A DNA stretch of 64,000 bases, taken from positions 248,001 to 312,000 of the forward strand of contig NZ_JBHSYQ010000003.1 of assembly GCF_042662225.1 (NCBI RefSeq), written 5' to 3'. This DNA comes from Nibribacter roseus. Its GTDB lineage: Bacteria; Bacteroidota; Bacteroidia; Cytophagales; Hymenobacteraceae. The notes under the pieces are model-generated. The model was not told the DNA's origin and ran no database searches. It saw nothing but the letters and a program-made list of their open reading frames with translations. The translations under genes and the position numbers were made by a program. Of this stretch, positions 42,036 through 50,887 are shown in pieces; the first letter of the stretch is position 1; each line of letters begins with the position of its first letter.

Positions 42036-43355
42036 ATGACTAAACATATACAAAACATCTGTTTCAAAGCAGCTTTAGCTGTTTGCCTGGTTTTCTTAAC
42101 GCTTACGGTACAAGGGCAGGTAATAGTCATAGACCCAGGACATGGGTACAAAGCAGATGGAAGTAATCCAGACGGCCGTACCGATACTGAGATAGCGACA
42201 GCACTGTCTGTTGGGCTTAAGCTCAGAGATCAACTAAACAGCCAGTGCTCTAACTATAAAGTACATATGACAAGAACCACCAGAAACGGGTGGATTTCAA
42301 TATCCCAGCGCAGAGACATGTCAAACAGCTGGGGCGCAAACCGATTCATAAGCATACACTGTAATGCAGGGGGAGGAACCGGAACGGAAACCTTCTGGTG
42401 CAACAGGAGCACTTCAGGCACAACCGCCAACAGCAATTTTTCGCAGGAGGTTCAGAACCGCATGGCGGCAGGCGGCAGTTGGACTAACCGGCGTTCAGTG
42501 GAAGATGCTACCTATATATACCATTTAGGGGTTTTGAATAGCAACAATGCCGTTGGCGTATTAAATGAAATTGGTTTTGTTGATTCAAACGATAAGACTA
42601 AGCTACTAGACGACAGCTGGAGAAATAAATTTGCCGCCGCTTACGTAACTGCGCTTAAAAACAGCCTTGGCACCTCAACCTGCTCCCCATCAACCACCTC
42701 TATTCTCATACAGGGAGAGAGTTACTCTTCTGCGCCTTATGTGCAAACTGAGGCCTGCTCTGACACCGGCGGCGGTCTGAATGTGAGTCATATAGATACC
42801 GGCGACCAGATATCTTACAGCAACGTCACCTTCCCAAGCTCAGGTAGCTACAAGATTGAGTACCGGGTAGCCAGCCTGCCTGGAGGGGGCACCATAGAGG
42901 CTATTCTCACCGGCGTGGTGATACTTGGACGCGTGAATGTACCCGCCACAGGGGGTTGGCAGACGGGCTGGACTACCATTTCCCACACTGTTAACATCAA
43001 CCAAGCCGGCACCTACACGTTGCGCCTAAGTGCGATCTCGGGCGGCTGGAACCTGAACTGGTTAAGAATTAGCAAGGTATCAACAGCAAGAATGGCTACC
43101 GCAAATATGGAAGTTGCCGAAGTGGCCGAAGCCCCTGTTCCTTACCCTAACCCAGCTGATAACGAGCTTTCCGTCCGCTTTGCCGGAACGGCCGCCAGCG
43201 GAAAAGTTCTTAACTCGGTAGGACAGACCGTGCTCACCTTGCCTACTCTGGCAAGCGATACGCCAATCGACATTTCCTCCCTCAAAAGCGGGGTCTACAT
43301 CTTGGATATGGTCATCGACGGGAAGAAAGTAACCAAGAGGTTCATAAAGAGATAA
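42036..43355 (+). CDS. N-acetylmuramoyl-L-alanine amidase with CBM6 and T9SS type A sorting domain, copy 1
   Basis: A 439-residue secreted enzyme. The signal peptide ends near VQGQ (~28). Residues ~29-215 form an Amidase_3 domain: zinc ligands in VIVIDPGHGYKADGS (His) and ISIHCNAGGGTG (His), plus a Glu early in the domain (TDTEIATAL) and the catalytic Glu in GVLNEIGFVDS. Residues ~225-345 are a CBM6-like module (QGESYSSAPYVQTEACSDTG; HIDTGDQISYSNVTFPSSGS; GWNLNWLRIS). The last ~70 residues are a T9SS type A tail (VPYPNPADNELSVRF; LKSGVYILDMVIDGKKV). It cleaves the amide bond between MurNAc and the stem peptide; the CBM6 suggests a polysaccharide-bearing target. Confidence 0.9.
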   Translation: MTKHIQNICFKAALAVCLVFLTLTVQGQVIVIDPGHGYKADGSNPDGRTDTEIATALSVGLKLRDQLNSQCSNYKVHMTRTTRNGWISISQRRDMSNSWGANRFISIHCNAGGGTGTETFWCNRSTSGTTANSNFSQEVQNRMAAGGSWTNRRSVEDATYIYHLGVLNSNNAVGVLNEIGFVDSNDKTKLLDDSWRNKFAAAYVTALKNSLGTSTCSPSTTSILIQGESYSSAPYVQTEACSDTGGGLNVSHIDTGDQISYSNVTFPSSGSYKIEYRVASLPGGGTIEAILTGVVILGRVNVPATGGWQTGWTTISHTVNINQAGTYTLRLSAISGGWNLNWLRISKVSTARMATANMEVAEVAEAPVPYPNPADNELSVRFAGTAASGKVLNSVGQTVLTLPTLASDTPIDISSLKSGVYILDMVIDGKKVTKRFIKR

Positions 43356-43363
43356 TGTTTCAG

Positions 43364-43407
43364 GGCAGTCTTTGGTGTACCACGGCGCACCTAAGGCTGC
43401 CTTTTTA
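43364..43407 (+). terminator. Terminator after amidase copy 1
   Basis: GGCAGTCTT / AAGGCTGCC stem (43364-43372 with 43393-43401, one G-T pair) followed by TTTTTATC. Confidence 0.75.
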
Positions 43408-43620
43408 TCTTCAAACACGTTGCACCCAAGCCTATAGATTGATTAGAAAGACCACATCATTTATTGCTGTCCCTTATTCTCTGACCCAGTAAACACTCCT
43501 AGCCTCAATGTTTACATGGCTAGATAAAATCAACTACTTAGAAAGCATCTTAAAACACCTAATAAGGTGCTAATCTAGCATTTTAAGCTATTGCCCATTC
43601 AGGCGATTTCCTGAACCCTT

Positions 43621-43668
43621 AATAGCAAAAGCCCCTGTAAGCTTCCGCCTACAAGGGCTTTTGCTATT
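43621..43668. terminator. Family C hairpin, copy 3
   Basis: AATAGCAAAAGCCCCTGTA / TACAAGGGCTTTTGCTATT arms of 19 bases with one mismatch (43621-43639 and 43650-43668). Confidence 0.75.
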
Positions 43669-43855
43669 TCAGGAAGACCACACAGTACATGTTTCTAACC
43701 TTAATATTTGGTATTAGGGTTCATAACTAAGTTTCAATCCTACACCAGTTATAACTTGTCCGAATTGCTCCCTTTTTAAATTACAATTTAATAAAATCTA
43801 GTCAAACCTAAATTTGAAACTGTTTAGGGTTTTCCATATTACTGTTGCTGAATGA

Positions 43856-43893
43856 GTTTTTTGAGTTTGTTTTCCTAAAAACAGGTCAAAAAC
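43856..43893. repeat. Family A palindromic repeat, copy 10 (diverged)
   Basis: GTTTTTTGAGTTTGTTTTCC then TAAAAACAGGTCAAAAAC. The right arm fits the family; the left arm is diverged. Confidence 0.5.
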
Positions 43894-44421
43894 AAAACTC
43901 AGGGATGGTGCTATTCTGCTTAAATTCTAATCCTAAAATTAACTTTTCTCAAAGAAACACTTTCGAAAAGTTAATTTCCAAAGGGTTATTAACTTTCTGT
44001 CTATAAGCACATAGCATCAAAATTTAACAACATACATTCATTGTGTATAATAAAAATTATACATATCATTGCTTAGATAAAAAAAAATAATAAGTCCTCT
44101 GTAAGTCAGCGCCTCTTTGCACTGAACACATTTTAGGCATGATGTTTATGAAGTCTAGAGTTGACACCTGACCAAACTTCTTTGGCTTACCACAGCTTTT
44201 TATCACGGAAGAACTACCAAATCTGGTATCTATTCTTTTTAACACTCCGTCACTCTTTAAATTCAATGAGATCTAAATTGGGGAGTAAAACAAGGCAACC
44301 TGCCATCAAAACCTTATTATAACAGGTGTAGGCTAAAATTAGCGGAAGCAGAAAATAGCACTGGAGAGAGCAGGCAACTCCACCATAACTTTAATAATAT
44401 TCTAACTTTCACCAAACCAGT

Positions 44422-45312
44422 ATGATTTTTAAAACTACGCTATGTTATTTCACCTGCCTGAGTTTATCACTAGGCAGTGCAAACCTGCAAACCCAAGAAC
44501 CGGTTTTGCAGAACGTCCGGGAGGTGACCAATGGCAAGATAGAGTACAGTAGCCCGGTATGGTCGCCAGACGGCCGAAAGCTGCTGTTCACCGACCACCA
44601 CAATGACGCCCTGTACATAACAGAAATGGCCGGAAACGGCAGTGTGCAAAAGATAAAGACTGGGCAAGGAATTGGATACAAAGCTAGGTGGGCACCGGAC
44701 AGCAAGAGCGTAATTTTTTACGAAAAGCAAACCACCCCTACTGGCTCCAGAAAACTTGTGGAAAAAAGCATTGATGTAAAGGGCGGCAGAGAACGCACCT
44801 TATCAGTAGACGGATCTCCAAAAGCCAACCGCACCTTCTCAGCAAAGAAAAGCCCCTCACTGAAAGTGTACATTAATCCCGAGACACTCAAACTGGAGGC
44901 CCGAAACGGAGAAGGCGAGCCTTGGGTTATCACCCAAGAGGAAGGTCAGTTCTACAGCCCATTGGTTTCGCCCGACGGAAAGAAGGTGATAGTGAACGAA
45001 GGCGCCAACATGTATTTGTACTCCATTGACGGAAAAGGAAAGCGCAAGAACCTGGGTGCCGGAATGCCCAACAGTTGGCTTCCCGACGGCAGCGGAATAC
45101 TCACATTTGAGGATGAGTCTAAAGACGGCCATCATATCTCGGGCTCTGAGCTCTATTACATCTCCATTAGCACCAGCGCTAAAACCAAACTCACCAACAC
45201 CCCCGACAGAATAGAGATGTGGGCGGATGTGTCTCCCGACGGAAAGAAAATTGCTTTTTCTGATGAAAAATCAGGCAAAATATATGTAGCCGATTTAAAA
45301 ATCAAAAAGTAA
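44422..45312 (+). CDS. Secreted TolB/PD40 beta-propeller-like protein, copy 2
   Basis: A 296-residue paralogue of the gene at 41133-42029, mostly identical by eye through the blades (YSSPVWSPDGRKLLFTDHHN; SPSLKVYINPETLKLEAR; WADVSPDGKKIAFSDEKSGK). Differences gather near the signal peptide and between blades, for example TPTGSRKLVEKS against TVTGSRALVEKS. The reading frame and all five blade motifs are intact, so both copies look functional. The spacing to the next gene (six bases) is the same as in copy 1. Confidence 0.78.
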   Translation: MIFKTTLCYFTCLSLSLGSANLQTQEPVLQNVREVTNGKIEYSSPVWSPDGRKLLFTDHHNDALYITEMAGNGSVQKIKTGQGIGYKARWAPDSKSVIFYEKQTTPTGSRKLVEKSIDVKGGRERTLSVDGSPKANRTFSAKKSPSLKVYINPETLKLEARNGEGEPWVITQEEGQFYSPLVSPDGKKVIVNEGANMYLYSIDGKGKRKNLGAGMPNSWLPDGSGILTFEDESKDGHHISGSELYYISISTSAKTKLTNTPDRIEMWADVSPDGKKIAFSDEKSGKIYVADLKIKK

Positions 45313-45318
45313 CACCTC

Positions 45319-46632
45319 ATGACGAAGCATATACAAAACTATTCTTTGAAAGTAGCATTGGCTGTTTGCCTAGCTTTCTTTACGCTTACGGTACAGGGGC
45401 AGGTAATAGTCATAGACCCGGGGCATGGGTATAATGCAACTGGCGGTAACCCTGATGGGCGTACTGAGACGGAGATAGTAACAGCCCTAGAAGTTGGGCT
45501 AAAGCTGAGAGACCAGCTGAACAGCCAGTGCTCCAACTGGACAGTGCGAATGACAAGGAGCACCAGAGACGGGTGGGTTTCCTTGGCTCAGCGCAGAGAC
45601 ATGTCTAACAGCTGGGGAGCGGACAGGTTCCTGAGCATACACTGCAATGCAGGAGGAGGCACCGGAACGGAAACTTTCTGGTGCAACAGGACTACGCCAA
45701 ACCAGACAACCAGCAGCACTTTTTCAAGAGAAGTTCAGGACCGAATGGCGGCAGGGGGCAGCTGGATAAGCCGGCGCTCTGTGGAAGATCAAAGCTACCT
45801 TACGTATCATTTAGGTGTTTTAAATGGCAACAATTCAGTAGGCGTACTAAGCGAGATTGGCTTCGTTGACAGAGCCACCGATGCAGCAAAGCTCTTGGAC
45901 GATGCCTGGCGAGACAAATTTGCTGCCGCCTACGTGACGGCGCTTAAAAACAGCCTTGGGGTCACTTGTACGCCTTTAGCTACTCATACGCACATAGAGG
46001 CGGAGGACTACGCTTCTATGTCGGGCGTGGACAAAGAGACCTGCTCTGACACCGGTGGGGGCCAGAACATATACAACGTCGAAACCGGCGACTGGACCAC
46101 CTACACCAACGTTCATTTCCCCACCACAGGAAACTACCTTATTGAGTACCGCGTGGCCAGCATCGTCAGCACCGGCATCATCAAGGCTGATCTTAACAAC
46201 GGAGAGACCGAGTTGGGCAATGTGAATGTGCCTTCCACTGGCGGGTTGCAGACCTGGACCACCATTTCCCAGACCGCTAACGTGACTGCGGGTACTTATA
46301 CTTTTAGGGTAAATGCGGTAGAAGGTGGTTGGAACCTGAACTGGATCAGAATAACGAAGCAGGGCGACGAGGTATTGTCAGTAACACCTGATGCTGAGTC
46401 AGCCAACGGCTTTGACCTTTACCCTAACCCAGCCGACAATACATTGTCCATCCGTTTCACTGGGAAAGTGGCTAGTGCCAGGGTGCTCAACTTAGTAGGC
46501 CAGACAGTTCTCACTCTGCCTACACTAACGAGCGGGGAACCAATTAATATCTCCTCGCTCAAAAGTGGCGTCTACATCTTGAACATGAACATCGATGGCA
46601 GGGAAGTAGTCAGAAGGTTCATAAAGAGGTAA
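45319..46632 (+). CDS. N-acetylmuramoyl-L-alanine amidase with CBM6 and T9SS type A sorting domain, copy 2
   Basis: A 437-residue paralogue of the gene at 42036-43355. The Amidase_3 residues are conserved (VIVIDPGHGYNATGG; LSIHCNAGGGTGTETFWCN; GVLSEIGFVDR). The CBM6-like part (IEAEDYASMSGVDKETCSDT; VETGDWTTYTNVHFPTTGNY; GGWNLNWIRIT) is more diverged than the catalytic domain and closer to a standard CBM6 than that of copy 1, with an intact AEDY opening, which suggests different glycan preference. The T9SS tail (FDLYPNPADNTLSIRF; LKSGVYILNMNIDG) is intact. Both amidases should be exported by T9SS. Confidence 0.9.
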   Translation: MTKHIQNYSLKVALAVCLAFFTLTVQGQVIVIDPGHGYNATGGNPDGRTETEIVTALEVGLKLRDQLNSQCSNWTVRMTRSTRDGWVSLAQRRDMSNSWGADRFLSIHCNAGGGTGTETFWCNRTTPNQTTSSTFSREVQDRMAAGGSWISRRSVEDQSYLTYHLGVLNGNNSVGVLSEIGFVDRATDAAKLLDDAWRDKFAAAYVTALKNSLGVTCTPLATHTHIEAEDYASMSGVDKETCSDTGGGQNIYNVETGDWTTYTNVHFPTTGNYLIEYRVASIVSTGIIKADLNNGETELGNVNVPSTGGLQTWTTISQTANVTAGTYTFRVNAVEGGWNLNWIRITKQGDEVLSVTPDAESANGFDLYPNPADNTLSIRFTGKVASARVLNLVGQTVLTLPTLTSGEPINISSLKSGVYILNMNIDGREVVRRFIKR

Positions 46633-46639
46633 CAAGTTC

Positions 46640-46685
46640 AAGGCAGTCTTTGAGGTACCCGGTGCACCAAAGGCTGCCTTATTTT
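46640..46685 (+). terminator. Terminator after amidase copy 2
   Basis: AAGGCAGTCTTT / AAAGGCTGCCTT stem (46640-46651 with 46669-46680, one G-T pair) followed by ATTTT. The equivalent of 43364-43407 after copy 1. Confidence 0.7.
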
Positions 46686-46808
46686 CATAAACGCTGCCTA
46701 ATCCTCTGAATCTAATATTTCTTGATTTTTTTTGTTGCCTATTGTTCTTTGGCTTTGTAAGAAGACAACAATAGTACATTCGGCTCATTTACTGAGCCCA
46801 TAAAAGCA

Positions 46809-46857
46809 AAAGCCCTTGTAAGTTAATACTTACAAGGGCTTTCTCATTCTAGGTAGA
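46809..46857 (+). terminator. Family C hairpin terminator, copy 4
   Basis: Perfect 15-bp stem AAAGCCCTTGTAAGT / ACTTACAAGGGCTTT (46809-46823 with 46828-46842) followed by CTCATTCTAGGTAGACC, the tag shared with copy 2. Confidence 0.85.
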
Positions 46858-47387
46858 CCCTACAATACAGATTTCGCACCATTTTATGAAGTCCATAGAG
46901 TTTCTAGCTATGTTGTAAACAAGAGAAATACACTATTCCTAGATCAGATTTGAGCTGCGGGAGCAGGGTAGACAGGCTTCTCGCACCGGAGTGACCTGCC
47001 TGATGCGCAAAACATCTGATACAGAAGAAACACCATAGGCAGATCATCTACTCCAACCATAAGATGACCTTGTCCGGTAAACTTTTCCGTAGAGGGGGCC
47101 GGCTTTGGATTGGGTCTCTGATCTGACCTACTACCAAATAGGAGAAGGTTAGCTCTACCTGAAGGCGGTGCTCGGCTTGGCAGACAGGAAAATGGCAGAC
47201 TTGGCCATAAACAAGACCATGTAAGCGGAGGCTACCTCTGTGGCAGCTTGGTAATAGCAGTAAAAAAACAGGTATATAACTAATCAATTCCCTGCTTTTT
47301 CACACTTTTAAGGCACAGCATAGAAGCAGCATCAGAAAAACCTCTAGACACCAAAGTTTACATTAGTAATTCTTCCTTTCTAAGCTG

Positions 47388-47395
47388 TACATTTG
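47388..47395 (+). promoter_or_regulatory. Putative minus-7 box TACATTTG just before the ATG
   Basis: TAnnTTTG ending eight bases before the ATG at 47404; transcription would start at or near the start codon, giving an almost leaderless message as proposed for 38223. Confidence 0.5.
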
Positions 47396-47403
47396 CATTT
47401 AGT

Positions 47404-47811
47404 ATGCTAGAATTTTCACTTTACAGCCGCTGGTTAAGACTTTTAGGTCTACCCCTGTTTATACTTTGCGCTATCATGCTGCAAAGTATGCCTGCCGCTG
47501 CTGTCCATTGTGAACATGACATAGCATTCAGCCTGCCGCTGCGGCCTATGACAGAAAAGCTGGTTACCCATACGGCGCCTGAGTATTCTGCCATGTCAGA
47601 GCAAAGCGTTTTAGAACAGAGTGAAAATGTAACCATAGAGGCTAACATTTCTTTTGGCGGCATTTTTCTTCCCTTAGGCATCTTTGGTCCAGTTTACCAT
47701 TCTTTCTCTTTCCCGGTAAACGAAAACATACCTCCGTTTGCAGCCCGGGCACCAGGCAAAAGCTTTATCTCCCTTATTGCCCCTCTTATCATCCAACCGA
47801 ACGCTCCGTAG
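47404..47811 (+). CDS. Small secreted protein, unknown function
   Basis: A 135-residue protein with a signal-like N-terminus: SLYSRWLRLLGLPLFILCAI then MLQSMPAAAVHCEHD, with cleavage likely after AAA. The mature part is mostly uncharged with short hydrophobic stretches (ISFGGIFLPLGIFGPVYHSF; SFISLIAPLIIQPNAP). HCEHD near the mature N-terminus could bind a metal, but there is only one such cluster. No family recognised. It is alone in its transcription unit, with the promoter box directly before the ATG. The frame is free of other overlapping candidates and the signal peptide is credible, so I regard it as real. Confidence 0.55.
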   Translation: MLEFSLYSRWLRLLGLPLFILCAIMLQSMPAAAVHCEHDIAFSLPLRPMTEKLVTHTAPEYSAMSEQSVLEQSENVTIEANISFGGIFLPLGIFGPVYHSFSFPVNENIPPFAARAPGKSFISLIAPLIIQPNAP

Positions 47812-48194
47812 GTTTCCGTCCATTCCGTGTCATTTGCATGATGGTTACCTTAAGTTTTGCTAGCCGCATATACTGGAGATAATCATTTTCCATTTCTGTA
47901 AAAGGGGCAAGCCGCTTCTTCAACGTTTAGCCTGGCCGTCAAAGGTGACATCAGAGGGTTTTTCCTATGGTCATTTGTTGTGCAGCGCTAATACATATGG
48001 ACATGCAATTCGTATGGCAATCTTTACTTGCGCATGCTTAAGCTAAAGCTAATTACCTCTAACGGCACATTACAAGTCTTCACCTCCTTCCATCCACAGC
48101 TTTAACGGCAAATTCAAGTGCTTTATACAATTGTGTTTATGCATAAGCACTCAGCTCCATTTATACCTCATCTGAACAAAATAATTAACGAATA
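47812..48194. other. Intergenic region
   Basis: About 380 bases; I see no gene, repeat or convincing promoter in it. Confidence 0.5.
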
Positions 48195-49532
48195 ATGCTT
48201 CAATTAAAAGAAACGCCACTGGCAACTGCTGGTCAGGCCAAGATGAGCAAGTACCGCTGGACTATCTGCTCGCTGGTCTTTTTTGCCACCACCATTAACT
48301 ATCTGGATAGGGCTGTAATTTCTTTACTAAAACCCTATCTAGAGACCGAACTTAACTGGACCTCCGCTGACTACGCCAACATTGAGATTGCGTTCAAAGT
48401 GGCTTATGCTTTGGGCATGGTGGGCGCCGGAAGGGTAATTGACAAGCTAGGCACCAAGATCGGCTACGCTCTTTCCACTTTTCTTTGGAGCGTGGCTGCC
48501 GTTTGCCACGCATTTGTATCCGGCACCTTCGGTTTCGGGGTAGCCCGGGCTTTTCTGGGAGTCACGGAGGCCGGAAATTTTCCGGCAGCCATAAAGACCA
48601 CAGCTGAGTGGTTTCCGCAGAAAGAAAGGGCTCTTGCTACGGGTATTTTTAATTCTGGCTCAAATGTGGGGGCTATCATGGCACCACTTTCCGTACCTTT
48701 TATTGCTGAGACACTGGGCTGGGAATGGGCGTTCATTATTACCGGCGCCCTGGGTTTTGTGTGGCTTATCTTTTGGTTTCTTCTTTATGAAGTTCCTGCC
48801 CGCCACAAACGCCTGTCCACCGCCGAATTTGACTATATACATAGCGACGTAGACGATATGGCCGCGGTAGCGGTAGAATCAGAGCCTAAAATTTCCTGGG
48901 GTAAGCTATTGAACTTCAGGCAAACGTGGGCCTTTGTGATAGGCAAATTCCTAACTGACCCCATTTGGTGGTTTTACCTTTTCTGGCTCCCTGACTTCCT
49001 CAACAAACAATATGGCCTTAGCGGTACTGACATAGCCCTGCCCGTAGCCATGGTCTACACTATGTCTAGTGTTGGCAGCATTGGCGGAGGTTGGATTCCG
49101 TTGAGCTTTATCAGAAGAGGTTGGCCAGCCTTTAAAGCGCGTAAAACGTCAATGCTGCTGATAGCCTTTTTTGTATTGTCAATTGTTTTTGCGCAAGATT
49201 TAGGTAGAATGAACATGTGGCTGGCAGTACTGGTGATAGGGGTTGCCGCGGCGGCTCATCAGGCCTGGAGCGCCAATATTTTCACCACCGTTTCTGATAT
49301 GTTTCCTAAAAGGGCCGTTGCTTCAGTTACCGGAATTGGGGGTATGGCGGGAGGCTTAGGAGGCATTTTGCTTTCTGCTTTGGTTCAGAAACGCATGTTT
49401 GTTTACTATGAGAGTATTAACCAGTTAGAAACCGCTTATTTCATCATGTTCCTGATTTGCGGCGCCAGTTACCTGCTTGCCTGGTTTATCATGCACTTAA
49501 TGGTACCCAGAATGAAGCCCATCCAACTCTAG
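48195..49532 (+). CDS. MFS transporter, anion:cation symporter family (hexuronate/ExuT-like)
   Basis: A 445-residue transporter with about twelve hydrophobic segments. ACS-family marks are INYLDRAVISLLKPYLETEL in the first helix/loop region, VGAGRVIDKLGTKIGYALST (motif A type loop between helices 2 and 3), ARAFLGVTEAGNFPAAIKTT and AEWFPQKERALATGIFNSGS. These match hexuronate/galactonate permeases such as ExuT and DgoT. It imports a sugar acid with protons. No uronate catabolic genes lie next to it, so the substrate is by family resemblance only. The start at 48195 leaves a 16-residue cytoplasmic leader before KYRWTICSLVFF. Confidence 0.88.
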   Translation: MLQLKETPLATAGQAKMSKYRWTICSLVFFATTINYLDRAVISLLKPYLETELNWTSADYANIEIAFKVAYALGMVGAGRVIDKLGTKIGYALSTFLWSVAAVCHAFVSGTFGFGVARAFLGVTEAGNFPAAIKTTAEWFPQKERALATGIFNSGSNVGAIMAPLSVPFIAETLGWEWAFIITGALGFVWLIFWFLLYEVPARHKRLSTAEFDYIHSDVDDMAAVAVESEPKISWGKLLNFRQTWAFVIGKFLTDPIWWFYLFWLPDFLNKQYGLSGTDIALPVAMVYTMSSVGSIGGGWIPLSFIRRGWPAFKARKTSMLLIAFFVLSIVFAQDLGRMNMWLAVLVIGVAAAAHQAWSANIFTTVSDMFPKRAVASVTGIGGMAGGLGGILLSALVQKRMFVYYESINQLETAYFIMFLICGASYLLAWFIMHLMVPRMKPIQL

Positions 49533-49685
49533 CACTCTACTGCCTTTGTCTTTTTCACTTTCTCATAAAGAGGAGGCTTCTATAAGTTTAGAATTGAAAA
49601 TCATACGAATACTAAGTTGTAGAGCATGCCACAAGCTGCTCTGCAACTCAGTATTCAAATATCTGCGTTTCTATTTACGTATTCT

Positions 49686-50354
49686 ATGGAGTTGCTACAT
49701 CAACTGGTTGATTTTATCCTGCACGTAGACCACCACCTTGTTACATTAATCAGCAACTATGAAAGCTGGGTGTACCTGGTCCTTTTCCTGATAATCTTTT
49801 GCGAAACAGGTTTGGTGGTGTTCCCTTTTTTGCCTGGCGATTCTCTTTTGTTCGCCTTAGGAGCACTGGCAGCCGTTCCCTCTTCAGAGTTAAGTCTTCC
49901 TTTGTTACTGATCTTACTCTTTGTAGCGGCTGTTTTAGGAGATTCATTCAACTATTACACCGGCAGCAAAATAGGGGCCCGTGTTTACCTGAAAAACTAT
50001 TGGTTTCTTAAAAGCAGTTACATAGACCAAACTCAGCATTTCTTTGCCAAGCACGGAGGAAAAACGATTATTTACGCTCGCTTTATTCCCATTATCCGAA
50101 CCTTCGCGCCATTTGTGGCGGGCATTGGCAAGATGAACTTCCGCAGGTTTGCCATTTACAACGTAGTGGGTGCGGTGCTTTGGGTAGGTTTGTTTCTATT
50201 GGCCGGATATGCCTTTGGCAATATTCCGGTAATCAAAAGAAACTTCTCGCTCCTAATTCTGGGCATTATGGTTCTTTCTGTTGCTCCTCCGCTTTTTGCA
50301 CTCGGCAGGAAGGCCCTTGCCTCCACCCCAATTAACCACAATAGCAGGAAGTAG
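49686..50354 (+). CDS. DedA family membrane protein (SNARE-associated/VTT domain)
   Basis: About 222 residues from the ATG at 49686 (MELLHQLVDFILHVDHHL), which gives the usual DedA opening; an in-frame ATG at 49626 would add 20 uncharacteristic residues. Family motifs are FLIIFCETGLVVFPFLPGDS, LLFALGALA, VLGDSFNYYTGSKIGARVYL, HGGKTIIYARFIPIIRTFAP and FVAGIGKMNFRRFAIYNVVG, covering the re-entrant helices with the conserved E, D and R residues. DedA proteins act as flippases or transporters for undecaprenyl phosphate or phospholipids in the inner membrane. It is the second gene after the MFS transporter, with about 150 bases between them. Confidence 0.92.
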   Translation: MELLHQLVDFILHVDHHLVTLISNYESWVYLVLFLIIFCETGLVVFPFLPGDSLLFALGALAAVPSSELSLPLLLILLFVAAVLGDSFNYYTGSKIGARVYLKNYWFLKSSYIDQTQHFFAKHGGKTIIYARFIPIIRTFAPFVAGIGKMNFRRFAIYNVVGAVLWVGLFLLAGYAFGNIPVIKRNFSLLILGIMVLSVAPPLFALGRKALASTPINHNSRK

Positions 50355-50398
50355 TTTTTCCTAAAAACAAACACAAAAATTTACCATTATCAAACCCA

Positions 50399-50782
50399 AT
50401 GAAGGGGAATAACGCAATTTGGAGGTTCCTTATATTTACCACAGCTGTTTTGTACAGCTTGGTTACTGGCTTTCAAGAAGGCCAAGTATTTGGTAGCTTC
50501 TCAGACCTGCCAAAGAGCGCTGATTTTGATGCCCAATATTATAGTCCGGTGGAATCGTGGGGCATCCCATGCCACATCGCCCAGACGGAAAGCCAGTTCA
50601 CCGTCAGCACCAACTTTACCGGCCCATTCCTGAAGAACACCGGTAACGCCCTATCAGCTTCCAAGGTTAATTTGGAAGTGATTTGCTGCAGCGGCTTTAT
50701 ACAATATAGATCCTACGCAAGGAGCTTATTGATTTTGCTGAAGCAAGCCGACTTGATTTATCCTTTCCATGATTTCTGGTGA
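50399..50782 (+). CDS. Hypothetical protein with N-terminal membrane segment
   Basis: A 127-residue protein. Residues ~8-28 (WRFLIFTTAVLYSLVTGFQE) form a signal or anchor helix; the rest (VFGSFSDLPKSADFDAQYYS; CHIAQTESQFTVSTNFTGPF) has no family I recognise, with Cys residues at CHIA and VICCSGF. It follows DedA by 44 bases and may share its message. The C-terminal sequence (LLILLKQADLIYPFHDFW) is hydrophobic. Composition and frame are plausible, but evidence is limited to the open frame and N-terminal helix. Confidence 0.5.
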   Translation: MKGNNAIWRFLIFTTAVLYSLVTGFQEGQVFGSFSDLPKSADFDAQYYSPVESWGIPCHIAQTESQFTVSTNFTGPFLKNTGNALSASKVNLEVICCSGFIQYRSYARSLLILLKQADLIYPFHDFW

Positions 50783-50887
50783 TTAGTTTTTACGACTGTC
50801 CACATAAGCTCCTAAGGACCTTAACCAGCCTTTGGCCATACAACCAGGCTACATTAATTTTTTCGCAAAAAACTAAATTGAAATTTC

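Larger units (their letters stand above)
43402..44421. other. Intergenic region between the two duplicated units
   Basis: About 1 kb, AT-rich. It has a family C hairpin (43621-43668) and family A copy 10 (43856-43893). From about 44105 onward it resembles 40640-41130, so the duplication includes the upstream regions. No gene recognised. Confidence 0.6.
46686..47403. other. Intergenic region
   Basis: No convincing gene; a 79-codon minus-strand frame at 47048-47287 has no recognisable features. It contains family C copy 4 and, at the right end, the promoter-like TACATTTG of the next gene. Confidence 0.5.

Noticed and set aside
41133..46632. Tandem units as a possible assembly duplication
   Set aside because: The two copies differ at many positions in every gene and in the flanks, so they are real diverged paralogues.
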